Shown piece after piece: positions 43,297-51,887 of a stretch of 64,000 bases of DNA. A model generated the notes under the pieces. That model was not told the origin of the DNA and did no database searches. It was given only the letters and a program-made list of their open reading frames with translations. Every line of letters starts with the position of its first letter. Within the stretch, counting starts at the first letter, position 1. The DNA is from Bacteroidales bacterium. Lineage in GTDB: Bacteria > Bacteroidota > Bacteroidia > Bacteroidales > UBA932. Location: NCBI GenBank assembly GCA_017550655.1, contig JAFZOK010000024.1, positions 372,001-436,000 on the forward strand. The letters are read 5' to 3'. A program made the position numbers and the translations under genes.

Positions 43297-44326
43297 AAAG
43301 GATTTGGGAGTTGAGAAGAAGATCCGGGATATCTGCGCAGCTGCCAGGAATCTGGGATATGATTCATCTGTGCTCTCTTCCCATACGAGGTCTATAAAGG
43401 CTCGCAGGAATCTTTTGGAACAGATGCTGCGGACTGATGCAAAGTATGTGATACTGAGAAGTTTCAACGCCTTCAATATCCGTTGCAGGAAGCTGTTGAA
43501 GGAGGCCAAGAGGCAGGGACGGATCCTGGTTCTGGACCAGCCAACTCCAATGTCTGCATATTTGCCTGAAGTATGGGGGAGCCGAAAGCCGTTTGGGAAA
43601 AAAATGCTGTCTGCCTTGAGGCTTTATTATAACGGACCTTGGGGGCAGAGAGTTTTTGACAGGATTGTTCAGTATGGAGACGAGTCTTGGTTTTTCAGTC
43701 TTGGAAATAAGGAAAGGACTATTCTGATAGGCAATGGAATTGATCCATCCAGGATGGGTATGAGGAGTCAGAATTATAACAATTCCGGTGTTCTCCGTCT
43801 TGTAGGAGTCTCTGCTTCTGTCAGCCGCTGGCATGGTTTTGACCGTATTATCAGGGCAATGGGGATGTTAGGAGATTCACTGAACGTGGAGTTTGAAGTG
43901 GTGGGTGAGGACACGGGGAATGCTTTGGAGAATCTGGCCAGAAAACAGGGTGTTGAGTCTAAGGTCCACTTCCACGGTAAGAGGCAGTCTGACTACATCT
44001 TGAATCTTTATTCAAAATGCAATCTTGCAGTTTCCTCTTTGGGGCTTTTCAGAAATGGTCTTGAAACTGCTTCTGTACTGAAAGCCAGAGAATATTGCCT
44101 GGTGGGGATTCCTTTTATTGCAGCTGGATACGATCCGGATTTTGCTGCGGACGTTCCGTTCCGGTTTGTAGTTCCGAATGACGACACCACAGAGCCGATT
44201 GTTTCCGTGCTCAAAAGGTTTAATTCTGAACGTGGAAAATTTACTGATTTTCAGATACGGGAATATGCACTTGAACACCTGTCGTTTGAGTCTAAGATAA
44301 AAATAATGCTGGAGGGTTTGGTTTGA
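43247..44326 (+). CDS. Glycosyltransferase, GT-B fold (group 1 type)
   Basis: A 359-residue protein with a GT4-like domain: L-V-G-V-S-A-S-V-S-R-W-H-G, V-H-F-H-G-K-R and S-L-G-L-F-R-N-G-L-E-T-A-S-V-L-K-A-R-E-Y. The latter replaces the usual E-x7-E with a diverged version. It overlaps the Wzy gene by 50 bases unless the second ATG at 43253 is used. It probably adds one sugar of the repeat unit at the cytoplasmic face. Confidence 0.75.
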   Translation: MKMNSQRLLYISGHNSEKDLGVEKKIRDICAAARNLGYDSSVLSSHTRSIKARRNLLEQMLRTDAKYVILRSFNAFNIRCRKLLKEAKRQGRILVLDQPTPMSAYLPEVWGSRKPFGKKMLSALRLYYNGPWGQRVFDRIVQYGDESWFFSLGNKERTILIGNGIDPSRMGMRSQNYNNSGVLRLVGVSASVSRWHGFDRIIRAMGMLGDSLNVEFEVVGEDTGNALENLARKQGVESKVHFHGKRQSDYILNLYSKCNLAVSSLGLFRNGLETASVLKAREYCLVGIPFIAAGYDPDFAADVPFRFVVPNDDTTEPIVSVLKRFNSERGKFTDFQIREYALEHLSFESKIKIMLEGLV

Positions 44327-45438
44327 TGAGAGTTATAATGGTTTCACATATTCCTCTACCAGAGGATAATGTCCGGGGAGGGGTTGAAGCTGTAACCCTT
44401 GGCCTGCTTAAGGGATTTGCCCGTTGCCAGGATATTCAGATCAAGTTTCTCAGTTTCGGGCACGATAGGGATCTAACAGTACAATTATATGATAACGTAG
44501 AGGTTTGCTATGTTAAGCGGAAATATCGTGTCCGTAAACTGGAACTCTGGCTTCACGCCCGGAAAGTTGTTAGACGTGTCTTTGACGAGTGGAAGGCAGA
44601 TATTATCCACATAGAGGGGAACGGAAGCCTTCTTCTGCTGCTTCAGAGGGATCTTGCTGAGCGGACAGTTGTGACCCAGCACGGCATTATGGCCAGGGAA
44701 CGGAAGAATACCAAATCGCTGAGAAGGAAGATTAATTTATTGGCCGCACAGATGATTGAGCACCATAAATGGCCTTTAGTGAAGAATATCATTTTCATCT
44801 CTGATTACAATAAGAATTTATGTAAGAATCTGGATCATTTGAAATGGGTTAAGATATATAATCCTGTGGGTGATGATTACTTTATCCAAAGTGACGTTTT
44901 TGGACGGGGATTCTGTTTTATTGGCCGTCTCAACGAACTGAAAGGTGTGCGGGATCTTTTCCTGGCGATGGCTTCCTTGCCAGAGGATATTTCTCTGAAT
45001 GTGATAGGTGGCCCTGATACAAAGGAGTATATGGCTGAACTTGAAGGTATTGCCTCCAGTCTTCCGCCAGGCAGGATTAAGATGCACGGATGGCAGAACG
45101 GAGAAGGGATACGCTCTATTACAGAAAGAGATTGCTGTCTTGTCCTGCCTTCTAATCAGGAAATACTCCCGGTTGTCATTGCGGAGGCTATGGCTATGGG
45201 GAAAATTGTGATTGCTACTGATGTGGGGGGTGTTAGCGAGATGGTGGAAAATGGAGTTAACGGTTTTATGTATAGGGCAGGAAATATAAACGGTCTGATC
45301 CAATGCTTTCAGAAGGTTATGGCTTTGTCTGATTCAGAACTCAAAACTATGCAGAATAATGCTGTGCGGCTGGCCCGGGAAAGGTATTATTCAGTATCTA
45401 TTGCGGAGAAAACAGCAGATTTCTATCGGGAAATATGA
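44326..45438 (+). CDS. Glycosyltransferase family 4
   Basis: A 370-residue GT-B enzyme: G-G-V-E-A-V-T near the start for acceptor binding, I-G-R-L-N-E-L-K-G-V in the hinge, and P-S-N-Q-E-I-L-P-V-V-I-A-E-A-M-A-M-G-K, the E-x7-E donor motif, followed by A-T-D-V-G-G-V-S-E. The ATG at 44326 overlaps the previous stop (TGATG); the TTG at 44323 is not needed. It is retaining by family; donor and acceptor are unknown. Confidence 0.85.
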   Translation: MRVIMVSHIPLPEDNVRGGVEAVTLGLLKGFARCQDIQIKFLSFGHDRDLTVQLYDNVEVCYVKRKYRVRKLELWLHARKVVRRVFDEWKADIIHIEGNGSLLLLLQRDLAERTVVTQHGIMARERKNTKSLRRKINLLAAQMIEHHKWPLVKNIIFISDYNKNLCKNLDHLKWVKIYNPVGDDYFIQSDVFGRGFCFIGRLNELKGVRDLFLAMASLPEDISLNVIGGPDTKEYMAELEGIASSLPPGRIKMHGWQNGEGIRSITERDCCLVLPSNQEILPVVIAEAMAMGKIVIATDVGGVSEMVENGVNGFMYRAGNINGLIQCFQKVMALSDSELKTMQNNAVRLARERYYSVSIAEKTADFYREI

Positions 45439-46358
45439 AGGTATTGATAGTTGCACATACAAAAGATGGCAAATTCAGCCCATTTGTTCAGGAACAGGCT
45501 TTGGCCTTGTCTGAAGTTGGCTGCAGTGTAGGCTATTTTGGTATAGAAGGCCATTCCGTAATGGGATATCTGAAGAATTTGTCTTCTTTGAAGAGGAAAA
45601 TTTCTGACTTTAAGCCGGATATAGTACATGCGCATTACGGCCTTAGTGGATTGCTTGCAACTATGCAGCGGAAGGTCCCGGTAGTTGTGACTTTCCATAA
45701 CGGGGAGACATTGCGTTGGTGGGTGAATTATCTGTCTTCTTTATGTGCCTTCAGAAGCAAATATGTAATCTATGTTGCCGAACATATAAGGCAGCTCAGT
45801 TACTATAAGGCACGCAAATACAGTATCATTCCTTGTGGGGTAGATTTGGAGGATTGCAGTATAACCGACTTTGAATCAGCACGGAAGTTGTTAAATTTTG
45901 AAGACGGGAAAAAATACGTTTTGTTCGGTGGGGCATTTGATAATTTGCGGAAGAATTATCCCTTGCTGCGCGAGGCTGTTGAGTTGATGGACGATAGAGA
46001 CTGTGTTGTATGTCTTGAGATGAAAGGATTGTCAAGAGCGGAGTGCGTTCTGAGAATGTGTGCGTGCGATGTTTTTGCCTTGCCTTCAAAAAGCGAGGGC
46101 TCTCCGCAGGCTCTAAAAGAGGCGATGGCGTGCAACTGCCCTATAGTTGCTACAGACATAGCAGATATAAGGCATTTGTTAGGCGATATGGATGGGCATT
46201 TTATATGTAATTTTGATCCGAAAGACCTAGCAGAAAAGATTAAGGCAGCCTTTGATTTTGGCGATAGAACCGCAGGCCGGGAAAGGTTGGTGGATTTGGG
46301 ACTTACAAACGATGCGGTTGCAAGGAAGCTGCTGGATATTTACAAAATGGTTATTTAA
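45435..46358 (+). CDS. Glycosyltransferase family 4
   Basis: A 307-residue GT-B enzyme overlapping the previous gene by ATGA. It has D-I-V-H-A-H-Y-G-L-S-G-L (the usual H-x-H step), the middle I-P-C-G-V-D-L, and the donor site P-S-K-S-E-G-S-P-Q-A-L-K-E-A-M-A-C-N-C-P with its two glutamates. It is shorter than the average 370 residues but has both halves. Confidence 0.85.
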   Translation: MKVLIVAHTKDGKFSPFVQEQALALSEVGCSVGYFGIEGHSVMGYLKNLSSLKRKISDFKPDIVHAHYGLSGLLATMQRKVPVVVTFHNGETLRWWVNYLSSLCAFRSKYVIYVAEHIRQLSYYKARKYSIIPCGVDLEDCSITDFESARKLLNFEDGKKYVLFGGAFDNLRKNYPLLREAVELMDDRDCVVCLEMKGLSRAECVLRMCACDVFALPSKSEGSPQALKEAMACNCPIVATDIADIRHLLGDMDGHFICNFDPKDLAEKIKAAFDFGDRTAGRERLVDLGLTNDAVARKLLDIYKMVI

Positions 46359-46365
46359 AGAAGAT

Positions 46366-47466
46366 ATGGCTATGAATATTTTGGTTTACCTTGGTCATCC
46401 GGCTCAGTATCACTTCTTTAAAAATACCTTAAAGAACCTGGTAAAGGACGGGAACAGGTTTTTGATTCTTATCAAGACCAAGGATATTCTGGAGGATTTG
46501 GTTAGAGAAGACGGGTGGGAGTATGAGAATATTCAGCCGAAGGTCAGAGGTGGTAGTATTCTTTCTATCTTGACGGCATCGCTGAGAAGATTGGCAAAGG
46601 TTATATCCAGGGCTAGAAAATTCCAGGCAGACATACTGGTAGGTACTGATTCTTCCATAGCCCAATCAGCTTGGCTGTTAAGGAAGTCTTCAATTACTAC
46701 GTTGGAGGATGATGTGGACGTCATAAGAAATCTGGCAAGGCTTACATATCCTTTCTCAAGTACGATTCTGGTTCCGGATGTTTGCCATGTGGGAAAATGG
46801 GAGAGAAAGAAAATCCCGTATTACGGCTATATGAAGCTGGCTTATCTTCATCCCTCTTATTTTACTCCGGACAGGACTGTGCTTGAAAGGTACAAGATAT
46901 CAGGTAGATACATTTTAGTCCGTTTAGCAAGGCTTACAGCTCATCACGATATTGGAATAAAAGGATTGAATACGGATCTTGTTCTTAAGATTAAGTCAGT
47001 CGCCGAGAAAAATGGATACAATGTCTATGTCAGTGCTGAGGGAGACTTGGATAATAGGTTGAAATATAATCAGTTAAAGATAAAGTTCACAGACATTCAC
47101 CATATAATGGCATACGCCTCAATGCTGGTATCTGACAGCCAGAGTATGAGTATGGAGGCCGCGATGCTTGGCCTTCCATCTCTCCGTTTCAGCGATTTTG
47201 CCGGACGTATAAGTGTGCTGGAAGAATTGGAGAAAGAATATGGGCTGACATTTGGTATCTTTACCTCTGAGCCTGAAAAGTTGTTGGACAAAGTTTCAGA
47301 ATTGCTGGCAAATCATTCTTTGGAAGACGAATTCAGTCAAAGAAGACAGAAGATGCTGGCAGAAAAGATAGACGTAACTGCATTTCTCACTTGGTTTCTG
47401 GAGAATTATCCCCAGAGCCGGAAGATAATGAAGGAAAATCCGGATTACCAACTTAGATTCAAATAG
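46366..47466 (+). CDS. DUF354-family protein
   Basis: The ATG at 46366 gives 366 residues; the longer open frame upstream overlaps the previous gene and is rejected. Motifs are G-H-P-A-Q-Y-H-F-F near the start, G-T-D-S-S-I-A-Q, and late V-S-D-S-Q-S-M-S-M-E-A-A-M-L-G-L-P. These are shared by DUF354 proteins, which have the UDP-GlcNAc 2-epimerase/MurG-like GT-B fold and occur in capsule loci. The activity is not defined; a transferase or epimerase is possible. Confidence 0.8.
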   Translation: MAMNILVYLGHPAQYHFFKNTLKNLVKDGNRFLILIKTKDILEDLVREDGWEYENIQPKVRGGSILSILTASLRRLAKVISRARKFQADILVGTDSSIAQSAWLLRKSSITTLEDDVDVIRNLARLTYPFSSTILVPDVCHVGKWERKKIPYYGYMKLAYLHPSYFTPDRTVLERYKISGRYILVRLARLTAHHDIGIKGLNTDLVLKIKSVAEKNGYNVYVSAEGDLDNRLKYNQLKIKFTDIHHIMAYASMLVSDSQSMSMEAAMLGLPSLRFSDFAGRISVLEELEKEYGLTFGIFTSEPEKLLDKVSELLANHSLEDEFSQRRQKMLAEKIDVTAFLTWFLENYPQSRKIMKENPDYQLRFK

Positions 47467-47475
47467 TTGAGCAAT

Positions 47476-48621
47476 ATGATCAAGATACTGACGATAATTG
47501 GTGCCAGGCCTCAGATTATTAAGGCGGCGGCTTTGTCCAGAGCCGTAAGGGACAGGTTTGTAGATGCTGTGCAGGAGAAAATCCTTCATACCGGTCAGCA
47601 TTACGACGATAATATGTCTGCCGTTTTCTTTGACGAGTTGGGAATACCGCGTCCGGATTATAATCTTGGAGTTGGTTCATGCGGACAGGGAGTCCAGACT
47701 GCCCGCATGATAGAGGGCATAGAGAATGTGTTGCAATCTGAGCCTTTCGATGGAGTTGTGCTGTATGGAGATACCAATTCTACGCTTGCCGGGGCTGTTG
47801 CCGCTGCCAAACTGCACGTTCCTGCCTTTCACGTAGAGGCGGGATTGAGGTCTTTTAATATGGCTATGCCTGAGGAGATTAACAGAATTGTCTGCGATCA
47901 CTTGTCTTCCATTCTTTTTGCTCCTACTGAAACTGCCGTGGATAATCTCAGAAAGGAGGGATTGGATTCTGACTCTGCCCGGTTTGATAGGGGAAGACGC
48001 AGGCTTGTCTGTTTTGCTGGAGATATAATGTACGATAACAGCCTCTATTACGGGAGCATTGCCGAAAAGGGGAGCAATATACTTCAACGCCTTGGGCTAG
48101 AAAGTTCAAATTACGTGCTGGCAACAGTTCATCGCGATTTTAATACAGATGATCCGCTTAGGTTGGAGTCGATATTCACTGCTCTATTTCATATAGCAGA
48201 GGAAAGAAAAACAAAAGTTGTGATTCCACTTCATCCGAGGACTAGGAAGATGCTTTCTGGCGATTCTGGTAAAAATCTGTATGACAGGCTTTTAAATTCG
48301 GATCATATCTCTGTTGTTCCTCCTGTCTCTTTCCTTGAAATGATTGTGCTGGAAAAGAATTCCGCTATTGTTATGACAGATAGCGGCGGGGTTCAAAAAG
48401 AGGCGTTTTTCTATCAGAAGCCGTGCCTGATTCTTCGTCCTGAGACCGAGTGGGTGGAGATTGTGGAGCAAGGGGCTGGAGTTATTGCCGACGCTGATTT
48501 TGAGCGCATTGTTGCCGCTTATGATTCTTTCTGTGGGAAACCGGTACATTTCCCTCATCTTTACGGAGATGGAGATGCCTCCGGAAAGATTCTAGAGACC
48601 ATTGTTGATTATCTTAAATAG
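47476..48621 (+). CDS. wecB: Non-hydrolysing UDP-GlcNAc-type 2-epimerase
   Basis: A 381-residue GT-B-fold epimerase from the ATG at 47476; TTG at 47467 is in frame. Typical parts are I-G-A-R-P-Q-I-I-K-A-A, H-T-G-Q-H-Y-D-D-N-M-S, Y-G-D-T-N-S-T-L-A-G-A, H-V-E-A-G-L-R-S-F and T-D-S-G-G-V-Q-K-E-A. The start I-G-A-R-P-Q and the segment G-I-P-R-P-D-Y-N-L-G-V-G resemble WbpI-type UDP-diacetamido-glucuronate epimerases more than classic WecB (G-T-R-P-E). With the dehydrogenase and oxidoreductase genes downstream, the uronate epimerase role is the better guess. Confidence 0.8.
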   Translation: MIKILTIIGARPQIIKAAALSRAVRDRFVDAVQEKILHTGQHYDDNMSAVFFDELGIPRPDYNLGVGSCGQGVQTARMIEGIENVLQSEPFDGVVLYGDTNSTLAGAVAAAKLHVPAFHVEAGLRSFNMAMPEEINRIVCDHLSSILFAPTETAVDNLRKEGLDSDSARFDRGRRRLVCFAGDIMYDNSLYYGSIAEKGSNILQRLGLESSNYVLATVHRDFNTDDPLRLESIFTALFHIAEERKTKVVIPLHPRTRKMLSGDSGKNLYDRLLNSDHISVVPPVSFLEMIVLEKNSAIVMTDSGGVQKEAFFYQKPCLILRPETEWVEIVEQGAGVIADADFERIVAAYDSFCGKPVHFPHLYGDGDASGKILETIVDYLK

Positions 48622-48629
48622 TTAGGTTA

Positions 48630-49802
48630 ATGGGACTTTTCGGTAAGAAATACAGGGTTGACGATGTGAATGTCAGGGCGTTTCTGGCTTTGACTGCGGC
48701 TGGGCTTTTGGGGAGTTCAAGGTTCTGGAAGGGGCTGCAGCGGGAGGAGGTAGACTGGGAGGCTGTCTATCAGATTGCCCAGGAACAGAAACTTGTGGGG
48801 CTGATGGCGTCTGCGTTCGACGGATGTGAAGACAATGGCCTCGGCTTTGAGATCCAGGATGTTTTTGACCGTCAGCAAAGCAAGGCCTTTGCCAAGAAGG
48901 TCTACTCCATAGAGCAGTTCAATCTCAAGATGAACAAGTTCATCTCTTTGGTCATAGGTAAACTTGAATCTGAGGGGTTGCATCCGGTTTTGCTTAAAGG
49001 ACAGGGAATTGCACAGGCGTACCGGTTCTCTTTGCGAAGGAATTGTGGGGATGTGGATCTGCTGCTTTCAGCTGAGGACTTTGAGGCGGCGCGTAAGATT
49101 CTTGTTCCTAAAGCCTCAAGGGTTATCGGGGATAATCCTAAGGATCCGCACATTGCAATGTATTTGTCCGGGTTTATTCTGGAACTGCATGGCTCCCTGC
49201 AGGTTTTCATTTCCAGAAGGCAGGATGCAATGCTGGATGATATGATGGAGAGGATGTTCTCCGATGGGGATTTCAGGGTTTGGGACAATGAAGGGACTGC
49301 TGTGAATCTTCCATCTGTGAATTTGGATGCTGTGTATGTGTTCTGCCATATTCTCCAGCATTTATTCCGGGAGGGAGTTGGCCTGAGGCAGGTGTGCGAC
49401 CTTTGCCGTCTGCTGTATTTCTATCGCGATGAAATAGACAGGGATTTGCTGCAGAGCCGGATTCTGGAGATGAAGCTACAGACTGAGTGGAAGGCTTTTG
49501 CGGCCCTGATGGCAGACTGGCTGGGAATGCCGGTGGAGTGCATTCCTATGTACGATGCTGCCGGGAAGTATTCCAGGAAGGCCCGCAGGATTCTTTCCTA
49601 CATACTTTCCTCAGGGAATATGGGGAAGAACCGGGATGTTAGCTACAAGAAGAAGTATCCGTACCTGATTAAAAAGCTGATCTCCATGAGGCTGATTTTC
49701 GGGAAGGCGGTCAGGCTCGGGCGCATCTTCCCGAGGTCAGTCCTTAAGGTTTCCGTCAAGGGCCTCACCGCCGGAGTCGGGGACCTCGCCGAAGGCCGTT
49801 AG
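48630..49802 (+). CDS. NTP_transf_5-type nucleotidyltransferase family protein
   Basis: A 390-residue protein. The core reads H-P-V-L-L-K-G-Q-G-I-A-Q-A-Y-R-F-S-L-R-R-N-C-G-D, with D-V-D-L-L as the metal-binding aspartates, then the later single acidic strand and a helical C-terminal half. This family (putative nucleotidyltransferase, PF14907) is common in Bacteroidales polysaccharide loci. Its target is not known. A decayed fragment of a second member lies at 20773. Confidence 0.75.
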   Translation: MGLFGKKYRVDDVNVRAFLALTAAGLLGSSRFWKGLQREEVDWEAVYQIAQEQKLVGLMASAFDGCEDNGLGFEIQDVFDRQQSKAFAKKVYSIEQFNLKMNKFISLVIGKLESEGLHPVLLKGQGIAQAYRFSLRRNCGDVDLLLSAEDFEAARKILVPKASRVIGDNPKDPHIAMYLSGFILELHGSLQVFISRRQDAMLDDMMERMFSDGDFRVWDNEGTAVNLPSVNLDAVYVFCHILQHLFREGVGLRQVCDLCRLLYFYRDEIDRDLLQSRILEMKLQTEWKAFAALMADWLGMPVECIPMYDAAGKYSRKARRILSYILSSGNMGKNRDVSYKKKYPYLIKKLISMRLIFGKAVRLGRIFPRSVLKVSVKGLTAGVGDLAEGR

Positions 49803-49810
49803 AGTGGATA

Positions 49811-49899
49811 GTGCTCCCACTGACACAGAGAATGGGACAGAGGGAGCAAAAACAGCTGAAAATGCTCTTACTGACACAAAGAATGGGACAGTAGGAGCA
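49811..49899 (+). repeat. Palindromic repeat A, copy 1 (two units)
   Basis: Two 37-bp units at 49812-49848 and 49863-49899, each with arms like TGCTCCYAC and GTRGGAGCA around TGACACARAGAATGGGA. They are separated by AAAACAGCTGAAAA. The whole is repeated at 50042-50129. Bases 49803-50341 contain no gene, only repeats A, B and C and a short leader. Confidence 0.8.
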
Positions 49900-49924
49900 C
49901 TTGAAGGATGGAAAGAGAAGAGAA

Positions 49925-50030
49925 TCCTGCTAGGTCCCATTGAAAAGGATGGGACTTGACAGAAAAACGTGGGAAATCCTGCCAGGTCACTCTGAAAAAT
50001 CGGGGGCCTGACAGAGAGCTGACGGAGTGA
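49925..50030 (+). repeat. Repeat B, intergenic copy (two units)
   Basis: Two 52-bp units starting at TCCTGC (49925 and 49977), each containing AGGTC...GGGAC-type arms and CCTGACAGA or CTTGACAGA. The same unit occurs three times inside the oxidase gene at 55125-55260, about 5.2 kb away. Confidence 0.8.
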
Positions 50031-50041
50031 GAGGGTATTAG

Positions 50042-50129
50042 TGCGCCTTCTGACACAGAGAATGGGACGGTAGGAGCAAAAACAGCTGAAAATGCTCCTA
50101 CTGACACAAAGAATGGGACGTTGGGAGCA
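50042..50129 (+). repeat. Palindromic repeat A, copy 2 (two units)
   Basis: Units at 50042-50078 and 50093-50129 match those of copy 1, including the AAAACAGCTGAAAA spacer. Compensating changes (TAC with GTA, CTAC with GTTG) keep the arms paired, which suggests the structure matters. Confidence 0.8.
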
Positions 50130-50195
50130 CTTTGGGGATTAAAAGTGTGCATGGCGGTGCTTTGAATGTGACACCTGGCACACTTTGAGGATGGA
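50126..50195 (+). repeat. Repeat C, copy 1
   Basis: It begins AGCACTTTGGGGATTAAAAG. AAAGTGTGC and GCACACTTT form 9-bp arms with GGTG and CACC nested inside. It abuts repeat A and precedes the UDP-sugar dehydrogenase gene. Confidence 0.8.
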
Positions 50196-50341
50196 AAGAA
50201 TATGATTTGAGTATATTTGAGGGGATTTTGAGTGAGGAGATTTTGCATTGGGGATTCGTAGGTGATATTTATGGGAGATTTGTATTAGGGAATATGTATG
50301 GGGTGAGATAGGGAGGATTACATTTAAGAATTTGTATTTGA

Positions 50342-51793
50342 ATGAAGCATATGAAGAAAATCGCTGAGAAAAAGAAGATTGCAGTTAATGGAAAGATTGC
50401 TGCTGTGGCTGGGAAACCGGTGAAGGCTGGCTGCAGGAATGGAGAGGCAGAAGAAAAGATTGCAGTGGTGGGGCTGGGGTATGTAGGTCTGCCGCTGGCT
50501 CTGGCTTTGGCCGGGAAGTTTGATGTGATTGGGTTTGACATCAATCCAAGGAAGGTGGAGGCCATGAAGAAGGGCGTGGATCCGAGCCGTGAGATGCAAT
50601 CATCTGATTTTAAGGGCAAACGGATAGTGTTCTCAAGTTCTCTGGAGGACATTAAGGCCGCAACGTTCTACATTGTGGCGGTGCCGACTCCGGTTACCGA
50701 GGCCAATGAGCCGGACCTGAGGCCGCTGATCGGGGCGTCAGAGGTTGTGGGCAAGGTACTCAAGAAAGGGGACTGCGTGGTGTATGAGAGCACCGTGTAT
50801 CCGGGCTGTACGGAAGAGGACTGCGTGCCGGTGCTGGAGAGTCTTTCCGGCCTGAAGTTCGGGGAGGACTTCAAGGTGGGCTATTCTCCTGAGAGGATCA
50901 ATCCGGGCGACAAGGTTCATACGCTGAGGAACACGATGAAGATTGTGTCGGGCTGCGACAAGGCCACGCTGGAGAGGGTTGCAAGCGTGTACGGCTCTGT
51001 GGTTGAGGCCGGTGTGCACAAGGCTCCGAGCATCAAGGTCGCTGAAGCGGCAAAGATTATCGAGAATACTCAGAGGGATGTGAACATTGCGCTGATGAAC
51101 GAACTCAGCATTCTGTTCGGGCGTATGGGCATCAATACATACGATGTGCTGGAGGCTGCCGGCACCAAGTGGAACTTCCTTAAGTTCTACCCGGGCCTGG
51201 TTGGCGGACACTGCATTGGCGTGGATCCTTACTACCTGGTACACAGGGCCCATCAGCTGAAGTATCACACCAAGGTCATCAACGCCGGAAGGTTTGTGAA
51301 CGATTCTATGGGAGGTTATATCGGCAAGAAGGTTGTCAAGGAGCTTATCAAGGGCGGTAAGGCCATCAGGGGTGCCAAGGTCCTGGTTCTTGGAATTACC
51401 TTCAAGGAGGATGTGGCAGACATACGTAACTCAAAGGTTGTGAACATTGTGGAGGAACTGCAGAGCTATGGCGTTAAGACTTCCGTGTATGATCCGTATG
51501 CAGATCCTGAGGAGGTAAAGAAGGCATACGGCATTACCCTCCTGAATGCCTCCGGTGCTGGAAACGCAAAGGCTTCTGCACGTGCTAATGGTGCGAAGAA
51601 TGTACAAAAACCTTCTCTGACGGATATTCTTGGTAAAGGATATGACGCTGTGATTGTGGCCGTTGCGCATCATCAGCTGAAGAAGATGACGGAGAAGGAC
51701 TTCATCGCCCTCTCCTCTGAGAATGCCTTGCTGGTTGACATCAAGGGCCTTTACCGGGGCCGCATCAAGAAGATGCGTTACTGGAGCCTGTAG
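50342..51793 (+). CDS. UDP-sugar 6-dehydrogenase (WbpA/TviB-type)
   Basis: A 483-residue NAD-dependent dehydrogenase making a UDP-uronic acid. The NAD site V-V-G-L-G-Y-V-G-L-P-L-A-L-A is at about 41-54, V-P-T-P-V-T-E-A follows, and the catalytic cysteine is in G-G-H-C-I-G-V-D-P-Y (about residue 291), with lysine and asparagine in the helix before. The first 35 residues, lysine- and alanine-rich, are an extension, and A-S-G-A-G-N-A-K-A-S-A-R-A-N-G is an insert near 407-421. The V-H-K-A-P segment favours the UDP-GlcNAc/GalNAc branch. It works with the epimerase at 47476 and the oxidoreductase at 57357. Repeat C flanks the gene on both sides. Confidence 0.85.
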   Translation: MKHMKKIAEKKKIAVNGKIAAVAGKPVKAGCRNGEAEEKIAVVGLGYVGLPLALALAGKFDVIGFDINPRKVEAMKKGVDPSREMQSSDFKGKRIVFSSSLEDIKAATFYIVAVPTPVTEANEPDLRPLIGASEVVGKVLKKGDCVVYESTVYPGCTEEDCVPVLESLSGLKFGEDFKVGYSPERINPGDKVHTLRNTMKIVSGCDKATLERVASVYGSVVEAGVHKAPSIKVAEAAKIIENTQRDVNIALMNELSILFGRMGINTYDVLEAAGTKWNFLKFYPGLVGGHCIGVDPYYLVHRAHQLKYHTKVINAGRFVNDSMGGYIGKKVVKELIKGGKAIRGAKVLVLGITFKEDVADIRNSKVVNIVEELQSYGVKTSVYDPYADPEEVKKAYGITLLNASGAGNAKASARANGAKNVQKPSLTDILGKGYDAVIVAVAHHQLKKMTEKDFIALSSENALLVDIKGLYRGRIKKMRYWSL

Positions 51794-51850
51794 CACTTTG
51801 GGGATTAAAAGTGTGCATGGCGGTGCATTGATTGGGACACCTTGCACTAT
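51791..51850 (+). repeat. Repeat C, copy 2
   Basis: It starts within the dehydrogenase stop codon and matches copy 1 for about 35 bases without a change (through GTGTGCATGGCGGTGC), then diverges. The 3' arm has decayed to TTGCACTATGG. Confidence 0.75.
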
Positions 51851-51887
51851 GGATATTGAATCTAGGGTAATTGATTATTAGGGATAT

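Noticed and set aside
46252-46365. Longer N-terminus for the DUF354 gene
   Set aside because: It would overlap the preceding glycosyltransferase by over 100 bases, and its residues do not fit the family start G-H-P-A-Q-Y.
49811-50129. Possible CRISPR array
   Set aside because: The units are palindromic pairs with constant spacers, only four in number, and there are no cas genes; this is a REP/MITE-like repeat.
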